This document shows positions 34,627 to 43,430 of a DNA stretch of 64,000 bases, piece after piece. Origin of the DNA: Paracoccus halophilus (lineage in GTDB: Bacteria > Pseudomonadota > Alphaproteobacteria > Rhodobacterales > Rhodobacteraceae); contig NZ_JRKN01000009.1 in NCBI RefSeq assembly GCF_000763905.1, positions 86,156 through 150,155 on the forward strand, given 5' to 3'. A program made the translations under genes and the position numbers. A model generated the notes under the pieces. It saw only the letters and a list, made by a program, of their open reading frames with translations. It was not told the DNA's origin and did no database searches. Position 1 is the first letter of the stretch. Each line of letters begins with the position of its first letter.

Positions 34627-35699
34627 GACGCGTCCTCCGTGCCGGCGCGCAAGCGGCGCACCAGTTCCAGTTCCGCCTGGAAATCGACGTAATGGGGCAG
34701 CTTGATATGTTCCAGAAACCCGGTCGCCTGAATATTGTCGCAATGCGACAGCACGAATTCCGGGTCCTGCGCCGGCGCGCCCTGATCCTCTTCGCCCAGT
34801 TCCTGCCACCGCAGGGCCCGGTCCACCAAGGCCATCGAGATCGCCTTGCGCTCGGTCTGGCCAAAGGTCAGCCCGTAGCCGCGGGTGAACTGCGCGGGTT
34901 CGGTCTTCGAGCCCTTGAACTGGTTCACCGTCTCGCATTCGGTCAGCTCGACCTCGCCGATCTCGATGGAAAAGCCCAGCTCGGGGATGTCCATTTCGAC
35001 CGTGACCGCGCCGATGCGCAATTCGCCGACAAAGGCATGGTTGCGAGCATATCCGCGCTGCGTCGAATAGGCCAGACCCAGCAGAAAGCCCTCATCCGCG
35101 CGCGCCAGCGCCTGCAGGCGCAGGGCGCGGTCGGCGGGCAGTTCCATCGGCTCGCGCGTCAGATCGGGGGGCGTCTCGCCGCTGTCGGGCGCGTCCTCGA
35201 TCAGCCCGTCGCGGTCCAGAAAACCCAGCACATGCGGGGCGTGAAGCGGCTTGCCCTCGGCGCCCGAGGCGGGGCTCGCGGGCAATTCGCCATTGGCCAT
35301 CAGCCGGAAATCCAGCAGCCGGTGGGTATAGTCGAAGGTCGGCCCCAGCACCTGACCGCCCGGGATATCCTTGAACGTGGCCGAGACGCGGCGCTTGACC
35401 CGCATCGCCCCCGTGTCCACCGGATCCGAGGCCCCCAGCCGGGGCAGCGTGGTGCGATAGGCGCGGATCAGGAAGATCGCCTCGATCAGGTCGCCGCGCG
35501 CCTGCTTGATCGCCAGCGCGGCCAGATCGGGATCGTAAAGCGAGCCCTCGGCCATCACCCGGCCCACGGCCAGCGCCATCTGGTCGCGGATCTGGGCGGT
35601 GTCCAGCGCCGGTTGTTCGGCCGGTCCGCGATGCGCGCGGCCCAGCCAGTCATGGGCGGCGTCGATCGCGCGCTCGCCCCCTTTGACGGCGACATACAT
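34623..35699 (-). CDS. phnI: C-P lyase core subunit PhnI (nucleosidase)
   Basis: A 358-residue PhnI. It starts MYVAVKGGERAIDAAHDWL as expected, with HAPHVLGFLDRDGLI and ARADEGFLLGLAYSTQRGYA blocks. PhnI with G, H and L attaches methylphosphonate to ribose triphosphate in place of adenine. It overlaps both phnH (TGATG) and phnJ (ATGA). Confidence 0.96.
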   Translation of the reverse strand: MYVAVKGGERAIDAAHDWLGRAHRGPAEQPALDTAQIRDQMALAVGRVMAEGSLYDPDLAALAIKQARGDLIEAIFLIRAYRTTLPRLGASDPVDTGAMRVKRRVSATFKDIPGGQVLGPTFDYTHRLLDFRLMANGELPASPASGAEGKPLHAPHVLGFLDRDGLIEDAPDSGETPPDLTREPMELPADRALRLQALARADEGFLLGLAYSTQRGYARNHAFVGELRIGAVTVEMDIPELGFSIEIGEVELTECETVNQFKGSKTEPAQFTRGYGLTFGQTERKAISMALVDRALRWQELGEEDQGAPAQDPEFVLSHCDNIQATGFLEHIKLPHYVDFQAELELVRRLRAGTEDAS

Positions 35700-36268
35700 C
35701 AGAAAACCTCGGTCGAACGGGGCAGGGCGGCGATACGCGCGCCTGCGGTGAAGATGGCGTCCCAGCCCAGCGGAAAGTGGGCGTGATTGGCGGTGAACGG
35801 TTCCACCTCGGGCAGGGCAAGCCGGGCCCGGTCCTTGATGCCGGGGCCGCGCAGGTTCTGTGCCGGGGCGTCAAAATCGTGGTTGTCCACGATCAGCGTG
35901 GCGGCGCGGTCGGGATATTCGGGCGTGCCGATGGCAAAGCGGTCCAGCGGTTGCAGCGCCGCCCAGTCGCCAAGCGCGAAGCCGGCATCCCCGGGCGCGA
36001 CAAGCGGGGCGCTGCAATGAAAGGCGATCCAGTCGCGCAGCTCGGGCGTATCGTGCGAGGGCGCCAGATAGAGCGGCGTGGTGCGGTCGCACAGCACCAG
36101 AAGCACCGTCGCCGCCGCGTCCGAGATCGGCGCGGGGCCTTGTCCGCCCTGCATCTGCCCGATCGTTCCGGGCCGGGCCATGGCGGACAGGATGGCGCGG
36201 AACCCTCTGGCGCTGTCATGGGCGGGATGGGCGAAACCGCCCGAAAGCCGGGTCATGGGCGCGTTCAT
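35699..36268 (-). CDS. phnH: C-P lyase core subunit PhnH
   Basis: A 189-residue PhnH, a PLP-transferase-like fold without cofactor, and part of the G2H2I2J2 core. Family blocks GGFAHPAHDSARGFRAILSA and the terminal YPLGWDAIF-like (HFPLGWDAIFTAGARIAALP) are present. It is coupled to phnG by an ATGA overlap. Confidence 0.94.
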   Translation of the reverse strand: MNAPMTRLSGGFAHPAHDSARGFRAILSAMARPGTIGQMQGGQGPAPISDAAATVLLVLCDRTTPLYLAPSHDTPELRDWIAFHCSAPLVAPGDAGFALGDWAALQPLDRFAIGTPEYPDRAATLIVDNHDFDAPAQNLRGPGIKDRARLALPEVEPFTANHAHFPLGWDAIFTAGARIAALPRSTEVF

Positions 36269-36705
36269 TCGTCCTCTCCTCGGACCAGGGTAAAGAATTC
36301 GACGCGGGTGGCGGCGGCCTCGGCGGCGATACGGGCGCGGCGGCGGTCCTCTTCCTCGCGCAAGGGCGTCAGGATCGGGGCGACCCGTGCCGGATCGGCC
36401 TGTCCCATGGCATCGACCAGCGCGGCGCGCAGGGCATGGGCCTTGTCGCGGCCCTGCACATAGCCATGCCCGACCTCGCCGCCATGCAGCCGGATGCTGG
36501 CGCGGGTCACCGTCACCTCGCCCAGGTTGAAGGCGCTGCCGGTGCCGCCGGCGCGGCCGCGCACCATGACGGTGCCGATTTCGGGGGCGCGCAGAACCTC
36601 ATGCGCGGGCAGTTCGGGCAGCAACTCAGCGAGCCTTGCGGCCGGCGCCCGGGCCAGAAGCCCCAATGCCTCGCGCCGGTCGGTCTGGGAAAATGTCTCG
36701 GGCAT
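36265..36705 (-). CDS. phnG: C-P lyase core subunit PhnG
   Basis: A 146-residue PhnG with the family blocks REALGLLARAPAARL and TVMVRGRAGGTGSAFNLGE, and the HGYVQGRDKAHAL region. It is the first gene of the phnGHIJKLNM operon. I chose the ATG at 36705; an in-frame TTG at 36729 would place the start inside the PhnF-type operator. The operator directly upstream suggests repression by PhnF. Confidence 0.94.
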   Translation of the reverse strand: MPETFSQTDRREALGLLARAPAARLAELLPELPAHEVLRAPEIGTVMVRGRAGGTGSAFNLGEVTVTRASIRLHGGEVGHGYVQGRDKAHALRAALVDAMGQADPARVAPILTPLREEEDRRRARIAAEAAATRVEFFTLVRGEDE

Positions 36706-36717
36706 GGATTTCACCGG

Positions 36718-36735
36718 TTGTCTATACAACTAGAC
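36718..36735. promoter_or_regulatory. Operator for a HutC-type regulator (PhnF)
   Basis: GTCTATAC (36720-36727) is an exact match to the HutC-subfamily core GT-n-TA-n-AC and is enclosed in TTGT...ACAA. It also forms GTCTA-TACAAC-TAGAC (36720-36735). It lies in the 91-base gap between divergent phnG and phnF, 13 bases before the phnG start, so it could repress both genes. Confidence 0.65.
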
Positions 36736-36796
36736 TTCTTGTAGAGTGAAACCGGGCGGGGGACAATCCGTCAAAACGTGAATTTTTGGTGACAGA

Positions 36797-37501
36797 ATGA
36801 GCTTGTGGCAAAGTATCGCGGATCGGTTGCGTGGCGAGATCGCCGGCGGCAAGTGGCCGCCCGGCACGCGTCTGCCGCCCGAGGCGGAAATGGCCGCGCG
36901 ATTCGGCGTGAACCGGCATACCGTGCGCCACGCGACACGGGTGCTGGCCGATGAGGGGCTTTTGTATTCGCGTCGCGGGGCGGGGGTCTTCGTCGCCGCC
37001 AATCCGGTCGAATATCCGCTGAGCGAGCGGGTGCGTTTCCACCGCAATATCGAACTGTCGGGCAAGGTGCCCGGCCGCACCATCGACGCCATTACCACGC
37101 GCGCCTGCGGCGATGCCGAGGCGCTGGCGCTTGGCCTGCGCCCCGGCGAGATGGTGCATGTGGCCGAAGGTGTCTCGCTGGTCGATTTCAGGCCGGTGGC
37201 GCTGTTTCGCGCCGCCTATCCGGCCGATCTGTTGCCCGATCTGCCCGCCGCCCTGCGCGCCGAGGAATCGGTGACGCGCGCCCTGAAAGCCTGCGGAGTC
37301 GATGATTATCAGCGCATTACGACGCGAATCTCGGCCAGGATCTGCGATGCGGTACAGGCCGCGAAATTGCAGCTTGAGCCGGGCGACCCGCTGCTGCGCA
37401 CCGAGGGGCTGAGCCAGTGGCGCGGGCGTATGGTCGAGCGCGCGCTGACCTGGTGGGCGGCCGAGCGGGTGACGCTGACCCTGCCTCATTCCGGGGCATA
37501 A
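36797..37501 (+). CDS. phnF: Phosphonate regulator PhnF (GntR family, HutC subfamily)
   Basis: A 234-residue transcription factor with a GntR winged helix (residues about 3-70, including LPPEAEMAARFGVNRHTVR) and a C-terminal UTRA effector domain. It is divergent from phnG and overlaps the 3' end of the convergent acyltransferase gene by 16 bases. PhnF proteins usually repress phn genes until phosphonate or low phosphate relieves them. The effector is not evident from sequence. Confidence 0.9.
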   Translation: MSLWQSIADRLRGEIAGGKWPPGTRLPPEAEMAARFGVNRHTVRHATRVLADEGLLYSRRGAGVFVAANPVEYPLSERVRFHRNIELSGKVPGRTIDAITTRACGDAEALALGLRPGEMVHVAEGVSLVDFRPVALFRAAYPADLLPDLPAALRAEESVTRALKACGVDDYQRITTRISARICDAVQAAKLQLEPGDPLLRTEGLSQWRGRMVERALTWWAAERVTLTLPHSGA

Positions 37502-38106
37502 AGGTCCAGGAACTCGCGCACCGGCAGGCGCCGGAAATCCGGCAGGGCCGCGCGCAGCCGGTCGTGGTCCCAGTCCCACCATGCCAGCCGCATCAGACGC
37601 GCGCCGATTTCCGGCGCGAATCGGGGGCGCAGCGGTTTCGCCGGGCAGCCCGCGACGATCATCCAGTCCGGCACGTCCCTTGTGACCACCGCGCCCGCCG
37701 CCACGATGGCGCCGTGACCGATGGTAAGCTCCGGCTTGATGATCGCGCCGTGGCCGATCCATGTGTCATGGCCGATCACCGTGCGCCGCGCGGCGCGGGC
37801 GGCAAAGAAATCCGGGTCCGCCGTGGCATCGTCCCAGTAGTTTTCCGAACGATACAGGAAATGATGCAGGCTGGCCGTCGTCATCGGATGGTCGGTCGGC
37901 CCGATCCGCGTCATCGACGCGATATTGGCGAATTTGCCGATCGTGGTATTGGCGATATCCGACAGCCGCTCGCAATAGCTGTAATCGCCGAATTCCGAAT
38001 TCAGCACGCGGGAATCGGCGCCCACCTCGCAATAGCGGCCAAAGCGCGAATCGACGATATCGGCGCCGTCATGGAGGAACGGCGCATCGGGCGAGAGTTT
38101 TGGCAT
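37486..38106 (-). CDS. Phosphonate-operon hexapeptide acyltransferase (TIGR03308-like)
   Basis: A 206-residue left-handed beta-helix acyltransferase of the kind found in phn operons (TIGR03308 family by pattern). Hexapeptide turns run from about residue 15 to 65 and 110 to 150 (IGHDTWIGHGAIIKPELTIG, then GAVVTRDVPDW). DHPMTTASLHHF, a CAT-like motif, contains the probable catalytic His. It may acetylate an aminophosphonate or a ribosyl intermediate, taking the role of PhnO; the substrate is unknown. Coupled to the SDR gene by TGATG. Confidence 0.8.
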   Translation of the reverse strand: MPKLSPDAPFLHDGADIVDSRFGRYCEVGADSRVLNSEFGDYSYCERLSDIANTTIGKFANIASMTRIGPTDHPMTTASLHHFLYRSENYWDDATADPDFFAARAARRTVIGHDTWIGHGAIIKPELTIGHGAIVAAGAVVTRDVPDWMIVAGCPAKPLRPRFAPEIGARLMRLAWWDWDHDRLRAALPDFRRLPVREFLDLYAPE

Positions 38107-38759
38107 CAGAACGGTCTTTCGCTGCCATCGTGACGGAAAAAGCGCCCGCTTCCGGCCAGTGTCAGCCCCTCGGCAAGCTCAAGGATGCCCTGCGCCACCT
38201 GCTGCGCCGACAGATCGGCCGCGGCGCCCCCCATATCGGTGCGCACCCAGCCCGGATCGACCAGCGCGACGGCGATCCCTTCGGGCTCCAGCCGCGTGGC
38301 AAGGCCCTGCATCACCTTGTTCAGCGCCGCCTTCGAGGCACGATAGGCGATGCGATCCGCCTTGGCATAGCCCATCCAGGCCATCTGGCTGGAGATCGAC
38401 AGCACCCGCGCATGCCCCGCCGCGCGCAGATTGGGCAAAAAGGCCTGGGTCACCGCCAGCGGCGCCAGCGTATTGACCTGCAGCAGCTCGGCAAAACCGT
38501 CGAAATCCATGTCCAGCGGGTCCTGTCGATCGGGGCCGATGATGCCTGCATTGTTGATCAGGATGTCCACCGGGCCGGTCCGGCCCGCCGCCAGGTCCAG
38601 CGCGGCCCGGTCGGTCACGTCCAGAAACAGCGCCTGCGCGCCGGCGGGCGGCTCGCCCCGGCGCAGGGTCACGGTCACCCGCCAGCCGCGCGCAAGGCCG
38701 TTTTCGGCCAGCGCCCGGCCGATGCCGCGCCCGCCGCCGGTGATCAGCAGATGGGGCAT
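38106..38759 (-). CDS. Short-chain dehydrogenase/reductase in the phn operon
   Basis: A 217-residue SDR with the NAD(P) motif TGGGRGIG, the NNAG motif, and the catalytic Ser-Tyr-Lys in SISSQMAWMG...YRASK. It ends in GSGRFFRHDGSERPF. It lies between phnE and the acyltransferase gene with 6 bases and a TGATG overlap, so it is firmly in the operon. It is not a standard phn gene. It might act on a carbonyl made during catabolism of a particular phosphonate (inference). Confidence 0.82.
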   Translation of the reverse strand: MPHLLITGGGRGIGRALAENGLARGWRVTVTLRRGEPPAGAQALFLDVTDRAALDLAAGRTGPVDILINNAGIIGPDRQDPLDMDFDGFAELLQVNTLAPLAVTQAFLPNLRAAGHARVLSISSQMAWMGYAKADRIAYRASKAALNKVMQGLATRLEPEGIAVALVDPGWVRTDMGGAAADLSAQQVAQGILELAEGLTLAGSGRFFRHDGSERPF

Positions 38760-38765
38760 GCGCTG

Positions 38766-40079
38766 CTAGCCCCGGATCAGCCGCGCGCGGATGCGGCCCG
38801 ACAGCCAGTCCATCAGCATGACCATCAGCACGATCAGCACGATGTAATAGGTCACCTGTTCCCAGTTCTGGGTGGTCTGCATCGCCTGCATCAGCAGCAG
38901 GCCGATGCCGCCGCCGGTAATGGCGCCGATGACGGTGGCGCTGCGGGTGTTCGATTCCAGGTAATAGAGAAGCTGCGACAGGATCACCGGCGCGATTTGC
39001 GGAATCACCGCCCAGCGGACCCGCGACAGCGCGCCGGCACCGGTCGAGCGCAGCCCCTCGATGGGCTTTTCATCGACATTTTCCAGCGCCTCGGAGAACA
39101 GCTTGCCGAAGGTTCCGGTCTCGGTCAGCAGCATGGCGAGGCTGCCGGTCAGCGGGCCGGGGCCAAAGGCGCGCGACAGGATGATGGTCCAGATCAGCGC
39201 ATCCACGCCGCGCAGGAAATCGAAGAACCGCCGGAACAGCTGCCGCACGATCCGCGAGGGCGCGAAATTCGACGCCGCCATGAAGGCGATCGGCAATGAG
39301 ATCAGCCCGGCGCCAAAGGTGCCCAGAAACGCCATCAGCACGGTTTCGAACATCGCCCAGGCGACATCGCCATGGTGCCAGATGCTGTTGTTCCAGAAAT
39401 CCTGTGCCATCCCGGCAATGTTCGAGCGTTCCGGGTCCAGGCGCTCGCCGCTGAGCGCCAGCCCGATCAGCTGCGGCAGGGACCTGCCGTAGAACGGGCT
39501 GGAGAGGTCAAAGAAGAACAGCTCCCACCCCGCCTGGCGGCGGAAAACCTCGCTGCGCGAGCGGGTGACGGTCAGGCGGGCGCCCTCGGGCAGGGTGGCG
39601 CTGAAACGCTTGTCCGAGATGCTGAAATTGGGCGGCGGGTCCGGGATATCGGCCTCGATCCCGTCGCCGGTGGGGCGGATGGCATAGCTGGCCTCGGGCG
39701 TGGCCAGGGTGACCAGCCCGTCGCCGGCGATGGTCACGGAATGGCCGCGCGGCAGGGTGATTTCGCGGCCGTCATCCTCGCGCCGGGCGATCCAGCCGGG
39801 CTCGTTCGCGGCGCTGAACGTGGCGTTGCGCATGCCCTCGATCGAGGTCTCGAATGCGCCCTCGCCGCGATTGTCGCGGGTGACATGGATCTTGTAGGAC
39901 CAGAAATCCTGCAGCAGCAGCGCGCCATTGTCGAACCGCGCCCGCCCGGCCAGCCCCGCCAGATCGAAGGAAATGGCGACATAGACCAGATAGGCCAGGA
40001 TCAGCGCCGGCGCGGCCAGCGACACCAGCCGTTTGCGGCCGATCAGTTCATGCACGGGATTGGTGTCCAGGACGGCCAT
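38766..40079 (-). CDS. phnE: Phosphonate ABC permease PhnE with large periplasmic insert
   Basis: A 437-residue permease. One N-terminal helix (about 17-42) is followed by about 190 soluble residues, then the five-helix permease core (about 240-430) with the EAA-like motif EALENVDEKPIEGLRSTGAG. It is about 160 residues longer than E. coli PhnE; the extra part is the insert after helix 1. It pairs with the second phnE gene, which it overlaps by one base (TGATG), probably as a heterodimer. Confidence 0.9.
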   Translation of the reverse strand: MAVLDTNPVHELIGRKRLVSLAAPALILAYLVYVAISFDLAGLAGRARFDNGALLLQDFWSYKIHVTRDNRGEGAFETSIEGMRNATFSAANEPGWIARREDDGREITLPRGHSVTIAGDGLVTLATPEASYAIRPTGDGIEADIPDPPPNFSISDKRFSATLPEGARLTVTRSRSEVFRRQAGWELFFFDLSSPFYGRSLPQLIGLALSGERLDPERSNIAGMAQDFWNNSIWHHGDVAWAMFETVLMAFLGTFGAGLISLPIAFMAASNFAPSRIVRQLFRRFFDFLRGVDALIWTIILSRAFGPGPLTGSLAMLLTETGTFGKLFSEALENVDEKPIEGLRSTGAGALSRVRWAVIPQIAPVILSQLLYYLESNTRSATVIGAITGGGIGLLLMQAMQTTQNWEQVTYYIVLIVLMVMLMDWLSGRIRARLIRG

Positions 40080-40954
40080 CAGATGCGCCCTCCGTACTGG
40101 CCCTGTTCCTGACCGCGCACCAGCCGGTTGCGCGCGACCGAGGTCAGCTGGTCAAAGAGCACGATGGTGGCGAACAGCAGGATGAAGATCGCCGCCGCGG
40201 CGTCATAGCGGCCCTGGCCCCAGCTGATCGCGTTGCGCAGCTCATAGCCGATGCCGCCGGCGCCGACGAAGCCCAGGATGGCGCTGGCGCGGATGTTGAT
40301 TTCAAAGCGCAGCATGGCATAGCTGGCCCAGTTCGGCGCGACCTGCGGAATGATGCCGAACCAGATCCGCAGCAGCCAGCTTGCGCCGACCGATTCCAGC
40401 CCCTCGACCGGCTTCAGGCTGGCATTCTCGGCCACTTCGGAGAACAGCTTGCCAAGCGCGCCGACGCTGTGAAAGGCGATGGCGATGGCCGCCGGTACCG
40501 GACCGCCGCCCAGGATGAAGATCAGCACCAGCGCGATCACCAGTTCGGGGATGGCACGGGCGATATCCAGCAGCCGCCGGAACAGCGGCACGAGCCGCGG
40601 CCAGGGGGCCAGTCCGCGGGTGGACAGCAGCGCCATGATGCCGCCGCCAAGGCCGCCGAGCAGCGTGGCGACGGCGGCGATATTGATCGTCTCGACCAGC
40701 GCGGGCAGGGCGTTCAGCATCAGCCCGGGCAGGTTGCCGGCCTTCTGGACCGCCTCGGCCACCAGTTCCGAAGGGTAGTCGAAGATCCTTGGCAGGCCCT
40801 CCCAGAAGCCGCCGGCATTGCGGTCGTCGGCCAGCCAGAAGCCGGAGATCATCAAAAGCGCGAAGATCGCCCAGAGCAGCGCGCTGTAGCTGCGGCGGCG
40901 CGACAGTTGCATGCGATAGGCTTCGGCGATGGCCGGGGCGTCGGTGCTGGTCAT
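40079..40954 (-). CDS. phnE: Phosphonate ABC permease PhnE (standard length)
   Basis: A 291-residue membrane permease with six predicted helices and the EAA-like motif EVAENASLKPVEGLESVGAS. It is of the PhnE type, close in size to E. coli PhnE. Together with the longer PhnE and the PhnC ATPase it should form the importer fed by PhnD. A 65-base gap separates it from phnD. Confidence 0.92.
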   Translation of the reverse strand: MTSTDAPAIAEAYRMQLSRRRSYSALLWAIFALLMISGFWLADDRNAGGFWEGLPRIFDYPSELVAEAVQKAGNLPGLMLNALPALVETINIAAVATLLGGLGGGIMALLSTRGLAPWPRLVPLFRRLLDIARAIPELVIALVLIFILGGGPVPAAIAIAFHSVGALGKLFSEVAENASLKPVEGLESVGASWLLRIWFGIIPQVAPNWASYAMLRFEINIRASAILGFVGAGGIGYELRNAISWGQGRYDAAAAIFILLFATIVLFDQLTSVARNRLVRGQEQGQYGGRI

Positions 40955-41019
40955 GGGGGCCTGTCAGGAAATGGAAAACGGGCGCGGACGGGGTTCGTCC
41001 GCGCCCTTGACCAAAGGGC

Positions 41020-41934
41020 TTAGCTGCCCTTCGCTTCCTCGAGCTTGCGAACCTCGATGATGGTCTCATAGGCGTCGTGGGTGACGGGCATGAAGCCGCC
41101 CGTCTCGCCGCTGGCCATGCCATAGGCGCATTCCTTGTCCTTTTCGATCAGGCCGGCGACCAGCGCGGTCATCTTGTCCTTGACGTCCTGCGGCAGCGCC
41201 TTGCGCAGCACCACCGGGCCCTCCGGGATCGGCTTCGAGCGCCAGATCTCGACCATGTCGTTCATGTCGACCAGCCCGGAATCCACCGCCTTGCGCAGGG
41301 CGCCGGAATTATAGCCGTCCTCCCAGTCGCCCAGACCGTCGGCCCAGGTCACGCCACCGTCGATATCGCCATTGTTGACCGCGACGATGGTCTGCTCATG
41401 CCCGCCGGTGAACTTGATATCGGCGAAATACTCGCCCGGCGCGACCGAAAAGCCCGCCGCCGGCAGTTCCACCGAGGGGATCAGGTAGCCCGAGGTCGAG
41501 TTCGGATCGCCGAAGCCCAGCACCTTGCCCTTGAGATCCTCCATGGAGGCGATGCCGCTGTCCTTGCGCGCGAAACCGATCGAGAAATAGGTGGTGCCGC
41601 CGTCGATCGTGGATTTCACCAGCACCGGCTCGACCGCCTCGGGATCGGTCAGATAGGTCTTGGCATAGCCCGAGGCGCCCAGTGCGGCCATGTCCAGCGT
41701 GCCGCCCAGCAGGCCCTGGATGACGCCGTCATAATCGGCCGGGGTGAACAGCTTGACCGGCACGCCCAGCTCTGCCTCGGCATAGGCGCGCAGGCATTCG
41801 TTGCTGGTCATGCGGTCCTGGGCGTTCTCGCCGCCCAGAACGCCGATGTTGAATTCCTTGATCTCCTGCGCGGAGGCCAGTTGCGGCAGCGCCAGCGCGG
41901 TCGAAAGGGCCAGCAGGGTCAGGGTCTTGGTCAT
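41020..41934 (-). CDS. phnD: Phosphonate ABC substrate-binding protein PhnD
   Basis: A 304-residue periplasmic protein with a Sec signal peptide (residues 1-22, ending ALPQLASAQE). The mature PhnD fold includes FNIGVLGGENAQDRM, GFGDPNSTSGYLIPSV and the anion-binding SKTY-like region GASGYAKTYL. It captures phosphonates (or phosphite) and delivers them to PhnE/PhnC. 19 bases separate it from phnC. Confidence 0.93.
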   Translation of the reverse strand: MTKTLTLLALSTALALPQLASAQEIKEFNIGVLGGENAQDRMTSNECLRAYAEAELGVPVKLFTPADYDGVIQGLLGGTLDMAALGASGYAKTYLTDPEAVEPVLVKSTIDGGTTYFSIGFARKDSGIASMEDLKGKVLGFGDPNSTSGYLIPSVELPAAGFSVAPGEYFADIKFTGGHEQTIVAVNNGDIDGGVTWADGLGDWEDGYNSGALRKAVDSGLVDMNDMVEIWRSKPIPEGPVVLRKALPQDVKDKMTALVAGLIEKDKECAYGMASGETGGFMPVTHDAYETIIEVRKLEEAKGS

Positions 41935-41953
41935 GGTATTCTCCTGGTTGGGA

Positions 41954-42778
41954 TCAATCCGCCATCAGCCGGTCGGCATAGGCCTGATCGGCGGGGGCAG
42001 AGGCGTCGATGGCGGTCGAGGTGGTGGCTTCGCTGAACCCGGCCCCGGCGCCATAGATGTCGCGGGCGGCGCCCGTAGTCAGTTGCTCGGGCGTGCCGTC
42101 AAAGACGATGCGGCCCTTGCGCATGCCGATCACCCGGTCGCAATAATGGCGCGCGGTATCCAGCGTGTGCAGGTTGGCGATGACGGTGCGGCCGTCCTCT
42201 TCGTGGATGCGGCGCAGCGTATCCATGACGATCTGCGCATTCATCGGGTCGAGGCTGGCAATCGGTTCGTCCGCCAGAATGATCTTGGGATCCTGCATCA
42301 GCGCGCGGGCGATGGCGACGCGCTGCTGCTGGCCGCCGGACAGCGCCTCGGCGCGCTTGGTCGCCTGTTCGGCAATGCCCAGCCGGTCGAGGATCTGCAC
42401 CGCGCGGTCGATATCCTCGCGCGACCACATGTTCATCAGGGTCGGCAGCAGCCCGCGCTTGTTGAGCAGCCCGTGCAGCACGTTGCTGACCACGTCCAGA
42501 CGCGGCACCAGGTTGAACTGCTGGAAGATCATCGCGCAATCGGCCTGCCAGGCCCGCTTGTCCTTGCCCTTGAGCGCCAGCACGTCGCGGCCCTCGACCA
42601 GCAGGCGGCCCGAGGACGCGTCGGTCAGCCGGTTGATCATCCGCAGCAGCGTGGATTTGCCGGCCCCGGAACTGCCGATGATGCCCACGACCATCGGCTG
42701 GTCGATCGCGAAGCTGGCGGCATCGACGGCCCGCGCCGTGCCGAAGATTCGGGTGATCTGTTCCGCCTCGATGCGCAT
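41954..42778 (-). CDS. phnC: Phosphonate ABC transporter ATPase PhnC
   Basis: A 274-residue ABC ATPase. Walker A is GSSGAGKST, the signature [17 protein letters not shown], and Walker [12 protein letters not shown]. The ATG at 42778 was chosen over a longer open frame because the protein starts at the ABC fold and AGGGG lies upstream. It is the first gene of the minus-strand phnCDEE-SDR-acyltransferase operon, with a PhoB-like box 44 bases upstream. Confidence 0.93.
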   Translation of the reverse strand: MRIEAEQITRIFGTARAVDAASFAIDQPMVVGIIGSSGAGKSTLLRMINRLTDASSGRLLVEGRDVLALKGKDKRAWQADCAMIFQQFNLVPRLDVVSNVLHGLLNKRGLLPTLMNMWSREDIDRAVQILDRLGIAEQATKRAEALSGGQQQRVAIARALMQDPKIILADEPIASLDPMNAQIVMDTLRRIHEEDGRTVIANLHTLDTARHYCDRVIGMRKGRIVFDGTPEQLTTGAARDIYGAGAGFSEATTSTAIDASAPADQAYADRLMAD

Positions 42779-42821
42779 TCCGACCCCTGTCATGGTTCGG
42801 GCGCAGCAATGGCGGCGAAAG

Positions 42822-42839
42822 ATGACGATCGGGTGACGG
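42822..42839 (-). promoter_or_regulatory. Candidate PhoB (Pho) box upstream of phnC
   Basis: Read on the minus strand: CCGTCAC, four bases (CCGA), TCGTCAT. This matches the two 7-mer direct repeats of the Pho box (CTGTCAT, 11-base period) with few mismatches. It ends 44 bases before phnC, in place for activation under phosphate starvation. Confidence 0.5.
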
Positions 42840-42965
42840 TATTCTTGCCGGATCGTGAAGTTTCGGTCGCCGGCCGGGCCGTTGCCTCGGGCCGGCCGGG
42901 CCCTTATGACGGGGCGAATGGCATGGGCGCGCCCGATCGCGGCACGCCGACGCACGGGGACCGAC

Positions 42966-43430
42966 ATGACCGACAGCATTTACAGCGAGCTGAAGCAGCT
43001 TGGCGCCGCCACCACCCTGCCCGAAAGCCCCGAACGGGCCGAGCTGGAGCGGGTGCGCAACCCCCAGGCCGACACCGCCTATAATGTCCGTTTCACCGCG
43101 CCCGAGTTCACCTCGCTCTGCCCGATGACCGGGCAGCCGGATTTCGCGCATCTGGTCATCGACTATGTGCCCGGCGCATGGCTGGTCGAAAGCAAGTCGC
43201 TTAAGCTGTACCTGGGATCGTTCCGCAACCACGGCGCGTTCCACGAGGATTGCACGGTCCGCATCGGGCGGCGGCTGGCGGATTTCCTGGAGCCGCAATG
43301 GCTGCGCATCGGCGGTTACTGGTATCCGCGCGGCGGCATGCCCATCGACGTGTTCTGGCAAAGCGGGCCGATGCCCGCAAGCGTCTGGATCCCCGATCAG
43401 GGGGTGCCGCCCTATCGCGGGCGCGGCTAG
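42966..43430 (+). CDS. queF: NADPH-dependent 7-cyano-7-deazaguanine reductase (preQ1 synthase)
   Basis: A 154-residue type I QueF. The catalytic Cys52 and Asp59 lie in [11 protein letters not shown]. The [20 protein letters not shown] motif is complete. It reduces preQ0 to preQ1 in queuosine tRNA modification. The start ATG at 42966 follows a short leader. It is convergent with the merR gene, whose stop it overlaps by 4 bases. Confidence 0.95.
   Translation: MTDSIYSELKQLGAATTLPESPERAELERVRNPQADTAYNVRFTAPEFTSLCPMTGQPDFAHLVIDYVPGAWLVESKSLKLYLGSFRNHGAFHEDCTVRIGRRLADFLEPQWLRIGGYWYPRGGMPIDVFWQSGPMPASVWIPDQGVPPYRGRG

Noticed and set aside
38106..38759. Assigning the phn-operon SDR as a known phn enzyme
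   Set aside because: It has the SDR fold only; none of the named C-P lyase enzymes is an SDR, so no phn symbol is justified.
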